From Bifidobacterium mongoliense DSM 21395 (GTDB lineage Bacteria > Actinomycetota > Actinomycetes > Actinomycetales > Bifidobacteriaceae), in NCBI RefSeq assembly GCF_000741285.1, contig NZ_JGZE01000003.1:1-40526 (forward strand): DNA of 40,526 nucleotides, given 5' to 3'. The notes under the pieces are model-generated. The model searched no databases. It had not been told where the DNA came from and saw only the letters and a program-made list of their open reading frames with translations. The first letter of the stretch is position 1, and each line of letters starts with the position of its first letter. Shown here one piece after another: positions 8,936 to 18,400 of this stretch. The position numbers and the translations under genes are program-made.

Positions 8936-9591
8936 TGGGGGTCGGCCCCCAATGAATTGACGAGCGCAGAGAGGAAGGCTTTTTTACGGGGTCTGCTGAT
9001 ACGTAGTCGTTCACCGGTGGACATCACGCATTCTTGGCCCTCCACTGCATTCACATGGCGCAGGTTGACCAGGTAACAGGAGTTGGACCGGAAGAAGTTG
9101 TGGCCCCGCCATTGCGTTTCGAGTTCCTTGAGTGTGCCGGACATGGAGATGGTATCGCCCAAGGTATGGATCACGATGGTGTGTCTGATGGATTCGGCGT
9201 ACACGATCTCGGAGAAGGTGAGCCGCAGGCGGTTGGATCCCGCCTCCACGAGGACCGAGTCGGCGCTGCGGCGTTGCAGTGCGGCAATCGAGCGTTTGAG
9301 TTCCTGGCTGAAGGCGAACCAGGGGACCGGTTTGAGCAGATACGACAACGCTTGCACCTCGTACCCACTGATGGCGTACTGTGGCGCCGCGGTGATAAAC
9401 ACGATGACGACATGGGTGTCCTGCCGTCTGATTTCCCTGGCAGCCTGCATACCGTCCATTCCTGTCATCTCAATATCCATGAGCAGGATGTCATATGCTG
9501 GGAAGTAGCCTTCGACGATGTCGGCGCCATCCTTGAACGTCGAGGTGACGAAGGTAGTGCCATACTCATCGTGGTAGCGCTTGAGATAGGT
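8932..9591 (-). pseudogene. LytTR response regulator, 3' fragment (interrupted by IS)
   Basis: This is the larger part of a LytR/AgrA-type response regulator. Reading leftward from the IS junction it encodes most of the receiver domain (KRYHDEYGTTF, then YDILLMDIEMTGMDG with phospho-Asp59 in rebuilt numbering, and SYLLKPV) followed by a LytTR DNA-binding domain (FSEIVYAESIRH to the C-terminus). The missing 5' part lies across the insertion at 10925-10984. Deleting the element and one target copy restores an uninterrupted 239-aa frame, close to the usual family length. An internal ATG at 9480 could give a 182-aa product, but it would lack the first receiver strands and D11/D12. The fragment overlaps the kinase gene by 4 bp. 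Function is presumably lost; targets are unknown, though the neighbouring GH3 cluster is a candidate. Confidence 0.9.
9584..9591. repeat. Target-site duplication, left copy (AGATAGGT)
   Basis: This 8-bp sequence directly precedes the left IS end and is identical to 10917-10924. Removing one copy plus the IS restores the response-regulator reading frame. Confidence 0.95.
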
Positions 9592-9622
9592 GGCTTTTCG
9601 CTGTTTGGTGTGGGTGGGCTGG
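9592..9622 (+). repeat. Left terminal inverted repeat of the ISL3-family element
   Basis: This 31-bp end starts GGCTTTTCGCTGTTTGG. Its reverse complement is found at 10886-10916 with one mismatch at position 4. Confidence 0.95.
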
Positions 9623-9656
9623 TCGGGTGGAGGTGGCTGGCGGGTAGTTTGGGGGT

Positions 9657-10885
9657 ATGGATACCACGTTGTTGTTCACCGCCGCCTTGCAGTTGCCTGA
9701 TCCCTGGAGGGTTTCGGGTGTGGAGTTGCGTGACGGGGAGGGCGGCGGACGCGAATTGCACATCACGATCGGATTCGAGCCCGGCTCGCGTTTTTCTTGC
9801 CCGCATGCGCAGTGCGGGCGGGAGGCGTGCCCGATGCATGATGTCAGGAACCGGGTGTGGCGGCACTTGAACTTCTTCCCGTACCAGGCGTTCATCCACG
9901 CGGGCGTGCCGCGCGTATCATGCCCCGAGCACGGCGTGCGTGCGGTGCCGGTGCCGTGGGCCCGTCCAGGCAGCGGGTCCACTGTTGTTCGAGGCGATGG
10001 TCGTGGAGCCGGCGAAAAGCCAGCCGGTCGCGGACATAGCCGGGCAGGTCGGCGAACATGACACGAGATCGTGGCGGTTCATCGGACATGATGTGGACCA
10101 GGCCCGCCTGTACGGGGATCACACGGGCGTGGAGGCGATCGGCATCGACGGGACCAGCCGCCAAGGCCACCGGTACATCACCGTGCTCGCCGATCCGGCG
10201 GAGCGCAACGTGATCCGCGTGGTGCCCGGCAAGGACGCGAACACCGTCAAACGGTTCGCGTTGGATTTCATGGACCACAACGGTGACCCGAACCGGGTGC
10301 CACCGGTCACCTGCGACATGAGCCCGGGGTTCGCCAGGCATCCGCGGACACCTGCCCAACGCCGCCAAGGTGATCGACAAGTTCCATGTGATCAAGCACG
10401 CCAACGAGGCCGTCGACAAGGTCCGCAAGACGCAGGCCGGGCGCAACCCCCTGCTCAGGCGCACGGAATACCTGTGGCTGCGCAACGAGGAGGGCCCGAC
10501 CGGGCTCCAGCTGGAGACCAGGCATGACCTGCAGGAACAACGGGTCAGGACCGGACGCGCCTGCCGGATGCGCGAGACCCTCCAGGACATCCACGCCACC
10601 AGCACGAGCCGGATGCGGGCCGGAGCCGGGTTCCGGACATGGTGCTCGTGGGTGATGCACTCCCGTTTGGAACCCATGAAAACCCTCGCCCGCCGGATCC
10701 GTCGTCACTGGCGGGACATCCTCACGTATTTCGACCACCGGTGCACCAACGCGATCCTCGAGGGATTGAACGGCATCATCCAACACATCAAAACCCGAGC
10801 CCGCGGCTTGCGCAACATGGACCACTTCTCCACGATGATCCACCTGACCTGCGGCAAGCTCGACCTGGCCACCGTCACCATATAA
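9657..10885 (+). pseudogene. ISL3-family transposase, broken by two frameshifts
   Basis: Three consecutive frames together give one ISL3 transposase of about 410 residues. The first part (from ATG 9657) has paired cysteines (CPHAQCG) and the WRHLNFFPYQ and RVSCPEHGVRAVPVPWARPG region typical of the family's N-terminal zinc finger. The second part, starting near 9985 (LLFEAMVVEPAK), includes the DDE-type core GIDGTSRQGHRYITVLAD and CDMSPGF. The third part, from about 10340, reads IRGHLPNAAKVIDKFHVIKHANEAV and then NAILEGLNGIIQHIKTRARG to the end. The shifts lie at 9978-9985 and at 10338-10340; each equals a loss of 2 nt or gain of 1. No slippery heptamer is evident, so I see damage or sequence error rather than programmed frameshifting. 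Confidence 0.9.
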
Positions 10886-10916
10886 CCAGCCCACCCACAC
10901 CAAACAGCGAAAGGCC
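10886..10916 (-). repeat. Right terminal inverted repeat of the ISL3-family element
   Basis: Read on the minus strand, this 31-bp end starts GGCCTTTCGCTGTTTGG and matches the left end at 30 of 31 positions. It begins directly after the transposase TAA. Confidence 0.95.
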
Positions 10917-10924
10917 AGATAGGT
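10917..10924. repeat. Target-site duplication, right copy (AGATAGGT)
   Basis: This 8-bp sequence directly follows the right IS end. It is identical to the left copy at 9584-9591, as expected for ISL3-type transposition. Confidence 0.95.
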
Positions 10925-10984
10925 CAGCACGAGTCGGCTTGCCGTGGGGTCGTCCTCGACCACACCAATGAGGATGGGTTCCAT
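10917..10984 (-). pseudogene. LytTR response regulator, 5' fragment
   Basis: This is the N-terminal piece of the regulator disrupted by the insertion sequence. It encodes MEPILIGVVEDDPTASRLVL, the first receiver strand and helix, including the acidic pair D11/D12 that binds Mg2+. The ATG at 10984 is preceded by GGCGAGAGG at suitable spacing, so the start is clear. Translation continues past the right target copy into the antisense strand of the IS and would add about 200 unrelated residues. Through the target copy (encoding TYL) it joins exactly to KRYHDEYGTTF in the 3' fragment. Confidence 0.9.
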
Positions 10985-11161
10985 GTCCTCTCGCCTTCTT
11001 TGTGAGGTCTGCATTCTATCTTGTCATCGAGCCAAATGCATCCAATTTCGGATAGTCGGAACTGATGGTGTGGTGACACTGGGCCGCGCCGTGGGATTGG
11101 GTTGGGTGGCGTCTGACCTTTCACGTTGTCGAATGTGACATGGCCGGCGTGGCGGGGCGTG

Positions 11162-11189
11162 TTGACGGTGTCGTCGAACCGTGTATAGT
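11162..11189 (+). promoter_or_regulatory. Sigma-70-type promoter upstream of the small ORF and msmK
   Basis: TTGACG at 11162-11167 is separated by 16 bp from TATAGT at 11184-11189. Both hexamers match the consensus at 5 of 6 positions. The expected start of transcription falls at about 11195-11197, which coincides with an ATG at 11195. The remaining 350-bp interval between the regulator start (10984) and msmK shows no other gene. Confidence 0.7.
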
Positions 11190-11194
11190 TGGCC

Positions 11195-11320
11195 ATGGCT
11201 CAACGAAGAGAACCTTCAATGGCCGGAAAACAGAATGTTGTTGTCCACATGCCCGAAGTTGGGAGTATGGATGATAGCGGACCCTTCACAACGGATCGTT
11301 CGGCACGTACCTGCCGATGA
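11195..11320 (+). CDS. Small ORF (41 aa), apparently leaderless, upstream of msmK
   Basis: An open frame of 41 codons starts at ATG 11195, only 5 bp after the -10 hexamer TATAGT, so its first base is about where transcription should begin. Leaderless translation of this kind is common in actinobacteria. The product begins MAQRREPSMAGKQNVVVHM and ends SARTCR. It is polar and basic at both ends, with no signal peptide and no family I recognise. Its TGA (11318-11320) shares a base with the AAAGGA ribosome-binding site of the downstream ABC ATPase gene, an arrangement that would allow translational coupling or control of msmK. No Shine-Dalgarno sequence of its own is seen. It may be a real small protein, a regulatory leader peptide or chance. 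Confidence 0.45.
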   Translation: MAQRREPSMAGKQNVVVHMPEVGSMDDSGPFTTDRSARTCR

Positions 11321-11334
11321 AAGGAATGGCTACA

Positions 11335-12462
<1,128 letters not shown>

Positions 12463-12530
12463 TCTTGGCGGGGCCTAGCCCCGTCAACCATTGCACGAGA
12501 TCGCCTCTTCCTCTCTAAGGTCTCGTCACG

Positions 12531-12558
12531 GAAAGCCCCGCGTAGCCGCGGGGCTTTC
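12531..12558 (+). terminator. Rho-independent terminator after msmK
   Basis: A perfect 12-bp stem (GAAAGCCCCGCG with CGCGGGGCTTTC) closes a 4-nt TAGC loop. It is followed by TCGTTGT. It lies 68 bp after the msmK stop codon. Confidence 0.85.
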
Positions 12559-12615
12559 TCGTTGTGTACCACGTGTGTGCAGCCGAATTCACGTCCGGAA
12601 GGTAGATTGTCAGGT

Positions 12616-14091
12616 ATGACGAAGACACAGACACCAGAGACGATTGACGGGCGCGATGGCGGGCCGTCCTCGCACAACAGCGGGTCGAACGCCGCGGTGA
12701 TCAGGCCCAAGGCCCTCAAGATCACGGCGTCGAGCTCGAATCCCAAGATGTTCACCCTGCCGTGGGAACGGACGTTGGCGACTTGGCCGGCCGACCTGCT
12801 GGTCAACTTGCCCCGCGGCATCTCCCGGCATGTGGTCCGGTTCGTCCGCGTCGGCGATGAGGTCTACGCGATGAAGGAGATCACCCAGTCAGTGGCTGAG
12901 CGGGAATACGACCTGCTGCGCAGACTGCGGAAGCTCGACCTGCCCACCGTGGCGCCCATCGGCGTGGTCACCGGCCGGACGGATCGCGAAGGCAATGCGC
13001 TCGAGGCCATCCTCGTCACCAGGCACCTGAAGTTCTCGCTGCCCTATCGCGTGTTGTTCGCCCGCAATCTGCGTCCGGACACCGCCGAGCGGCTGATCGA
13101 CGCACTTGCCGTACTGCTGGTCCGGCTTCATCTGGCCGGGTTCTACTGGGGCGATGTATCCCTGTCGAACGTGTTGTTCCTGCGCGATGCGGATGCTTTC
13201 TCCGCCTTTCTGGTGGATGCTGAAACCGGCGATCTGCACGGCGCGTTGACCGATGGGCAGCGCGAGTACGACATCGATCTGGCCCGCACCAACATCATCG
13301 GCGAGCTCATGGATCTGAGCTCAGGGCAGCTCCTGCCGGGCAGCGTCGACGAGATCGAGGTCGGCGACCGTCTGGTAGAGCGGTATCGGTCGCTGTGGAC
13401 CACGCTGACCGGCACCGAGAAGTTTGGCCCCGATGAGATGTGGAAGATCGAGGAGCGTGTCAACACGCTGAACAAACTCGGCTTCGACGTGGACGAGCTC
13501 GAGGTGAAGACCTCGGATGACGGCCAACGTGTGCTCGTGCGGCCCCGGGTTGTGGACGCGGGGTATGCCTCGCGCAAGTTGCTGCGGCTCACCGGCCTTG
13601 ATGTGCAGGAGAACCAGGCGAGGCGTCTGCTCAACGATCTGGACGCCTATCGGGCCTCCTCATGGCGTGACGACGAATCTATGGAGATCGTCGCGACGGA
13701 CTGGATGCGCGGGGTCTTCGAGCCCACCGTGCGGATGATTCCCGCCGGTTTCCGGTCCCAGATCGAACCGGCCCAGTTCTTCCACGAGGTGCTCGATCAC
13801 CGCTGGTTCCTTGCGGAGAAGGCCGGGCACGACATCCCCATGCAGGAGGCCGTGCAAAGCTATATCAAACACGTGCTGCCCCAGTACAAGCTGGATTCGA
13901 AGGCGTTGCAGGAGTTGAACGCGGAGGCGGATTCCGGCGTGGTCGACGAACAATCGACCTACGACGAACACCCCATGGCCACCAACGGAGACGACGATGG
14001 CTCCCAAGGCACCGGTGACAGACGGGACAGTGCCGATGATGACGGCTATAACCCCGACGATGACCCGGACGCCGCCGTCTGGGCTTCCTGA
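12616..14091 (+). CDS. DUF4032 protein with kinase-like (LPS-kinase type) N-domain
   Basis: This 491-aa protein is conserved in actinobacteria; its function is not established. Residues about 60-240 resemble a small-molecule or lipopolysaccharide kinase fold. A candidate catalytic lysine sits in EVYAMKEITQS. GFYWGDVSLSNVLF replaces the HGDxxxxN catalytic loop with the Asp and Asn in place, and FLVDAETGDLHG stands where the DFG-like metal motif belongs. The C-terminal part (from about 250) matches the DUF4032 region as I recall it. The last 50 residues are acidic and disordered (GDDDGSQGTGDRRDSADDDG). The start at 12616 was chosen because AAGGTAG lies upstream and the protein has no convincing earlier start. 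It converges with rlmB. It could be a metabolite kinase or a pseudokinase. Confidence 0.75.
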   Translation: MTKTQTPETIDGRDGGPSSHNSGSNAAVIRPKALKITASSSNPKMFTLPWERTLATWPADLLVNLPRGISRHVVRFVRVGDEVYAMKEITQSVAEREYDLLRRLRKLDLPTVAPIGVVTGRTDREGNALEAILVTRHLKFSLPYRVLFARNLRPDTAERLIDALAVLLVRLHLAGFYWGDVSLSNVLFLRDADAFSAFLVDAETGDLHGALTDGQREYDIDLARTNIIGELMDLSSGQLLPGSVDEIEVGDRLVERYRSLWTTLTGTEKFGPDEMWKIEERVNTLNKLGFDVDELEVKTSDDGQRVLVRPRVVDAGYASRKLLRLTGLDVQENQARRLLNDLDAYRASSWRDDESMEIVATDWMRGVFEPTVRMIPAGFRSQIEPAQFFHEVLDHRWFLAEKAGHDIPMQEAVQSYIKHVLPQYKLDSKALQELNAEADSGVVDEQSTYDEHPMATNGDDDGSQGTGDRRDSADDDGYNPDDDPDAAVWAS

Positions 14092-14114
14092 ATGCCATCG
14101 ACCGGAATGCATCG

Positions 14115-14175
14115 CACCGGGGATTTCCGAGGAGGCAATGCGGATGCGGTATCCGCAGCCGAGAAATCACCGGTG
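14115..14175. terminator. Inverted-repeat structure between convergent genes
   Basis: CACCGGGGATTTC (14115-14127) can pair imperfectly with GAAATCACCGGTG (14163-14175), and an inner GCGGAT/ATCCGC stem lies within. No T-run follows on either strand, so it is a possible bidirectional end structure for the DUF4032 gene and rlmB rather than a proven terminator. Confidence 0.4.
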
Positions 14176-14218
14176 AGGGCCCGCCGGAACGGGGTACGCT
14201 CCGGCGGTAGGCGGCCGA

Positions 14219-15211
14219 TCAGTCCTGTGGTTTGGCCGTGCGCCTGGCCCGCGCCACCGCATACAGGCTGATGCCCGCGGCGACCGAGGCGTTGAGGGAT
14301 TCGACAAGTGTGCTCATGGGAATCCCGGCGATCGAATCGCAGGTGTTCCTGACGAGCCTGCTCAGCCCTTTGCCTTCGGAACCCAGCACCACGACCAGCG
14401 GATCGGATTCGAAACCCGTCTCCCCGACGAAGCTGGTGCCGCCGCCGTCGAGACCGACGACGTAGTACCCGCGTTCCTGCAGGCTTTCCAAAGCCTTGGT
14501 GAGGTTCACGACGCGAGCCACCGGCATGTGGGCGGCCGCACCGGCCGAGACCTTCCATGCCGCCGCCGTGACCGATGCGGAGCGACGCTCCGGCAGAATG
14601 ACGCCATTGGCGCCGAAAGCAGCCGCCGAGCGGATCACCGCGCCGAGGTTCTGCGGGTCGGTGACACCATCCAAGGCGATGAACAGCGGCCTGGCCGACA
14701 CGCGCGCCTGTTCGGAATCGGCGATCTGCATGGCCTCGTTCTTCTTATCGGCGTGCTCGACGAGTTTCTGCAGGGAGGAATACTGGTAGGGCTGGGCTTT
14801 GAGGATCACGCCCTGGTGGTTGGATGATCGCGCGATGCGGTCCATTTCCAGACGGTCGGCCTCGAGCAGATTGAGCCCGTGCATGCCGGCGAGTTTGACG
14901 ATCTCCCTCGTCCGGTCGTCATGCTCGATGCGGCTGGCGATATACAGCTGTGTGCTGGGTACACCGACGCGTAGCGCTTCGAGCACCGCATTACGGCCGA
15001 TGACCAGGTCGTCGGAGTCCGAGGTGAATCGGGCCACGCGGCGTCGTGCCGCGATGCGGGGATCGGAGATCCTGCGCCGTTCCGCCGTTTTATTCTCCTT
15101 GTATGCCTTGTGATAGGTGCGGTCCTGCGCCTTGGGCGTCGGTCCCTTGCCCCTGAGGGCATTACGATGTTTGCCGCCCGACCCCTTGGTCGGACCCTTC
15201 TTCATAGTCAT
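14219..15211 (-). CDS. rlmB: 23S rRNA (guanosine-2'-O)-methyltransferase, TrmH/RlmB family
   Basis: This 330-aa SPOUT methyltransferase should use S-adenosylmethionine to 2'-O-methylate a guanosine in 23S rRNA (G2251 in E. coli). It has a basic 60-residue N-terminal extension rich in Lys/Arg (MKKGPTKGSGGKHRN), a substrate-binding L30e-like domain (LVIGRNAVLEALR to GVILKAQPY), and the SpoU catalytic part with its three motifs: LDGVTDPQNLGAVIRSAAAF, VVVLGSEGKGLSRLV and IPMSTLVESLNASVAAGI. The basic extension is common in actinobacterial homologues. ATG 15211 is supported by GGGAGA about 9 nt upstream; 15220 and 15205 are also possible. Some family members methylate tRNA instead, so the exact target is inferred. 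Confidence 0.9.
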   Translation of the reverse strand: MTMKKGPTKGSGGKHRNALRGKGPTPKAQDRTYHKAYKENKTAERRRISDPRIAARRRVARFTSDSDDLVIGRNAVLEALRVGVPSTQLYIASRIEHDDRTREIVKLAGMHGLNLLEADRLEMDRIARSSNHQGVILKAQPYQYSSLQKLVEHADKKNEAMQIADSEQARVSARPLFIALDGVTDPQNLGAVIRSAAAFGANGVILPERRSASVTAAAWKVSAGAAAHMPVARVVNLTKALESLQERGYYVVGLDGGGTSFVGETGFESDPLVVVLGSEGKGLSRLVRNTCDSIAGIPMSTLVESLNASVAAGISLYAVARARRTAKPQD

Positions 15212-15473
15212 AGCCGCCATTCTCCCAGCACCCCATGGCATTTGGCGGTCGGGGAAGCCGTGTCGCTCCGGCGCTGCGGGGTGTGCGATTGCGCTGAGGG
15301 CACAGCGTTCGGCGGGTTGCCCGTGCACCGTCCCTCCGTCGTCATGCGTTGCCGTACTATGAAAAGGAACGTGTCGGCGGCAGAAGCCCCGACGCACACT
15401 TACCGCGCAGCCGCATCGGGGACGCATGTCACGGGTTCGGTTGACTACTTCGCGGCCAATCCAAGGAGTCACC

Positions 15474-18400
15474 ATGGTTGGTCGATCTGATGATCATTCG
15501 ACGACACCACCAGTAACCGAGCAGGCCGATGAGCCCCGTCCGCAGATCCCCATGGAGCTGACGGACGCCATACCGCAGGACGCCGCGCATGACGCTCCGA
15601 CCGATGCGGCCGATCCGTCGCTGTCCGATGCGGTGGACGTCGCCAAGGCGCTCGACGTCGACCCGAAGGTGGGGTTGAGCGAGCAGGAGGCACAGCGTCG
15701 CCGGGAGCAATTCGGCAGCAACGAGCTGGAGAGCGCGCCGCCCGTGCCGCGATGGAAGAAATTCCTGCAGCAGTTCCGCGACCCGCTGGTGTATCTGTTG
15801 TTCGCAGCCACGATCATCTCGGTCATTGCATGGATCATCGAGCGGTTGAACGCCGCTCCCGGGTCCCATGGTGAGGCCTTGCCGTTCGACGCCATCGTCA
15901 TCGTGCTGATCCTGTTGGTGAATGCGGCGTTGGGTTATATCCAGGAGGCCAAGGCCGAGCAGGCCGTCGAGGCGCTGTCCAAGATGACGGCGCCGCAGAC
16001 CTCGGTGCTCCGGGACGGTAAGGTGTCTCGGATCCGCACGACCGACGTGGTGCCGGGCGATATCGTGGTGCTGGGCGAAGGCGATTCGGTCCCCGCCGAC
16101 GGCAGGCTCGTGGCCGCCGCGTCCTTGCGCATCGCCGAGGCGAGCCTGACCGGCGAGTCCGTTCCGGTCGGCAAGCGTCCCGATACGCTGACCGGTGCCA
16201 AGGCCTTGGGCGACCGCACCAATATGGTGTTCAACGGCACCGCCGTGACCCAGGGCACCGGCCGTGCGATCATCACCGCGACCGGCATGCGGACCCAGGT
16301 TGGTCATATCGCCGAGATGCTCTCCCATACGGAGGATGAGATCACCCCGCTGCAGCGTGAGATGAACCGGGTGTCCAAGATCCTGGGCATCGCCGTATGC
16401 ATCATCGCCGTCATCGTCCTCGTCGCGCTCGCCGTGGTGGAGGGCTTCCATGACATCCACGACGTCATCGATTCCCTCCTGTTGTCCGTCTCCCTCGCCG
16501 TCGCCGCCGTGCCCGAGGGGCTAGCGACGATTCTGACCGTCGTGCTTGCCCTGGGCGTGCAGCGGATGGCCGCGCATCACGCGATCGTGAAGAAACTGTC
16601 CTCCGTCGAGACCTTGGGCTCGGCTTCGGTGATCTGCTCGGATAAGACCGGTACGCTGACCCGTAACGAAATGACCGTCGAACGCGTCGCCACCGCGAGC
16701 GGAGAAGTCCAGGTCACCGGGACCGGATACCGTCCCGAGGGCCGTGTGTTGTCGGACGGCGGGACGGATGAGGTCGATGCGACCTTGCTGCATGAGGCCG
16801 TCGCCACGCTCGGCATCGGCGCTCTGGCCAATGACGGGGACCTGCGTGAGCGTGACGGCGATTGGGAGGCGGTTGGTGACCCCACTGAGGTCTCCATCCT
16901 CGTTGCCGCCCGCAAGGCCAAGGCCAACCGCCACTATGCGAGCTATCAACGCGTCGCCGAGGTGCCGTTCACTTCGGAACGTAAGCGCATGTCGATCATC
17001 GCCAAGAACACCGCCGACGACGGGATACTGACCGTCTTCGCCAAGGGCGCTCCCGACGTGCTGCTCGGGCTGTGCACCCATATGGCCGTGGGCAACGCCG
17101 TACGGCGTCTCACCGACGGCGACCGTGCCGACATTCAGGCCACCGTCGAGCGGCTGTCCTCGCAAGCCTACCGGACGCTGGGCCAGGCCTACCGCCCGTT
17201 GGAGACGCAGTCCCTGTCGCAGATTCCCGGCATCCAAACCGACGCGGCGGGGCAGGTCGTCGACATCGCGGAACAGAGCGATGTCATCGAGTCCCAGCTC
17301 ATCTGGGCCGGCATGGTCGGCATCATCGATCCGCCGCGTACCGAAGTCCGCGACAGCGTCAAGGAGGCCCATAAGGCCGGCATCCGCACGGTCATGATCA
17401 CTGGAGACCACCCGCTCACGGCCACCCGCATCGCCTCCGATCTGGGCATCGTGAGCGAGGGGGGCGAGGCGCTCACGGGCGATCAGTTGGACGCTCTCAC
17501 CGACCAGGATGCGTTGGATCGGGCGACCTCGAAGGTGTCGGTCTACGCCAGGGTCGCGCCGGAGCACAAGCTGACCATCGTCAAGTCCTTGCAGCGGCAG
17601 CACAACATCGTGGCGATGACCGGCGATGGCGTGAATGACGCCCCGGCGGTCAAGGCCGCCGATATCGGCGTCGCGATGGGTGTTACCGGCACCGAGGTCA
17701 CCAAGGAGTCGGCGAAGATGATCCTCGCCGACGACAACTTCTCCACGATCGTCGATGCGGTCCGTGAAGGTCGTGGCATCTTCGACAATATCCGCAAGTT
17801 CCTGCGTTACCTGCTGAGCTCCAACGTCGGCGAGGTCTTCACCGTCTTCTTCGGGGTCATCTTCGCCGGGTTCCTCGGCATCACGCAGCCTGAGTCGCGG
17901 GGTGTCACCCTGCCGCTCCTGGCCACGCAGCTGCTCTGGATCAATCTGCTCACCGATGCCGCACCGGCCCTTGCCATGGGCGTGGATCCCACCAGCGACG
18001 ATGTCATGGAACGTCATCCGCGCAGCATGAAGGACAACGTCATCGACCGGCCGATGTGGGGCGACATCGTCTTCATTGGTCTGGTGATGGCCGTCGTCAC
18101 CCTGATCGGCATGGACATGCATCTGTCGGGCGGATTGTTCACCGACCGCAGCGTCGAGGCCATCGGCCATGACGCGCAGATGGTCGAGGCGCGGACGATG
18201 GGCTTCACGATTCTCGTCTTCGCCCAGATGTTCAACGCGTTGGCCTCGCGCTCGCACTTGCACAGCTTCTTCAGTCACCTGTTCACCAACCGCTGGCTGT
18301 GGGGTGCGATCGCCGTATCCGCCGCGTTGCAGGTGTTGGTCATCTATGTGCCGATTCTCAATACGGCCTTCGGCACGGTGCCGCTGACCCTGACCGACTG

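Larger units (their letters stand above)
9592..10916 (+). mobile_element. ISL3-family insertion sequence, 1325 bp
   Basis: The element is bounded by 31-bp inverted repeats that start with GG and match at 30 of 31 positions. They are flanked by a perfect 8-bp duplication (AGATAGGT). Size, GG ends, 8-bp duplication and a single transposase with an N-terminal zinc-finger-like region all fit the ISL3 family. The transposase stop codon abuts the right inverted repeat. The element sits antisense inside a response-regulator gene, after codon 20. The perfect duplication and the undamaged host halves point to a recent insertion. The transposase reads in three frames (see separate entry), so this copy as sequenced cannot make an intact enzyme. 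Confidence 0.95.

Noticed and set aside
9978..10340. Programmed frameshifting in the ISL3 transposase
   Set aside because: No A-rich or X_XXY_YYZ slippery site lies at either shift, and ISL3 elements normally use a single frame.
10307..10984. A 225-codon protein starting with the regulator N-terminus and running into the IS
   Set aside because: Only the first 20-23 residues are real regulator sequence; the rest is antisense IS sequence.
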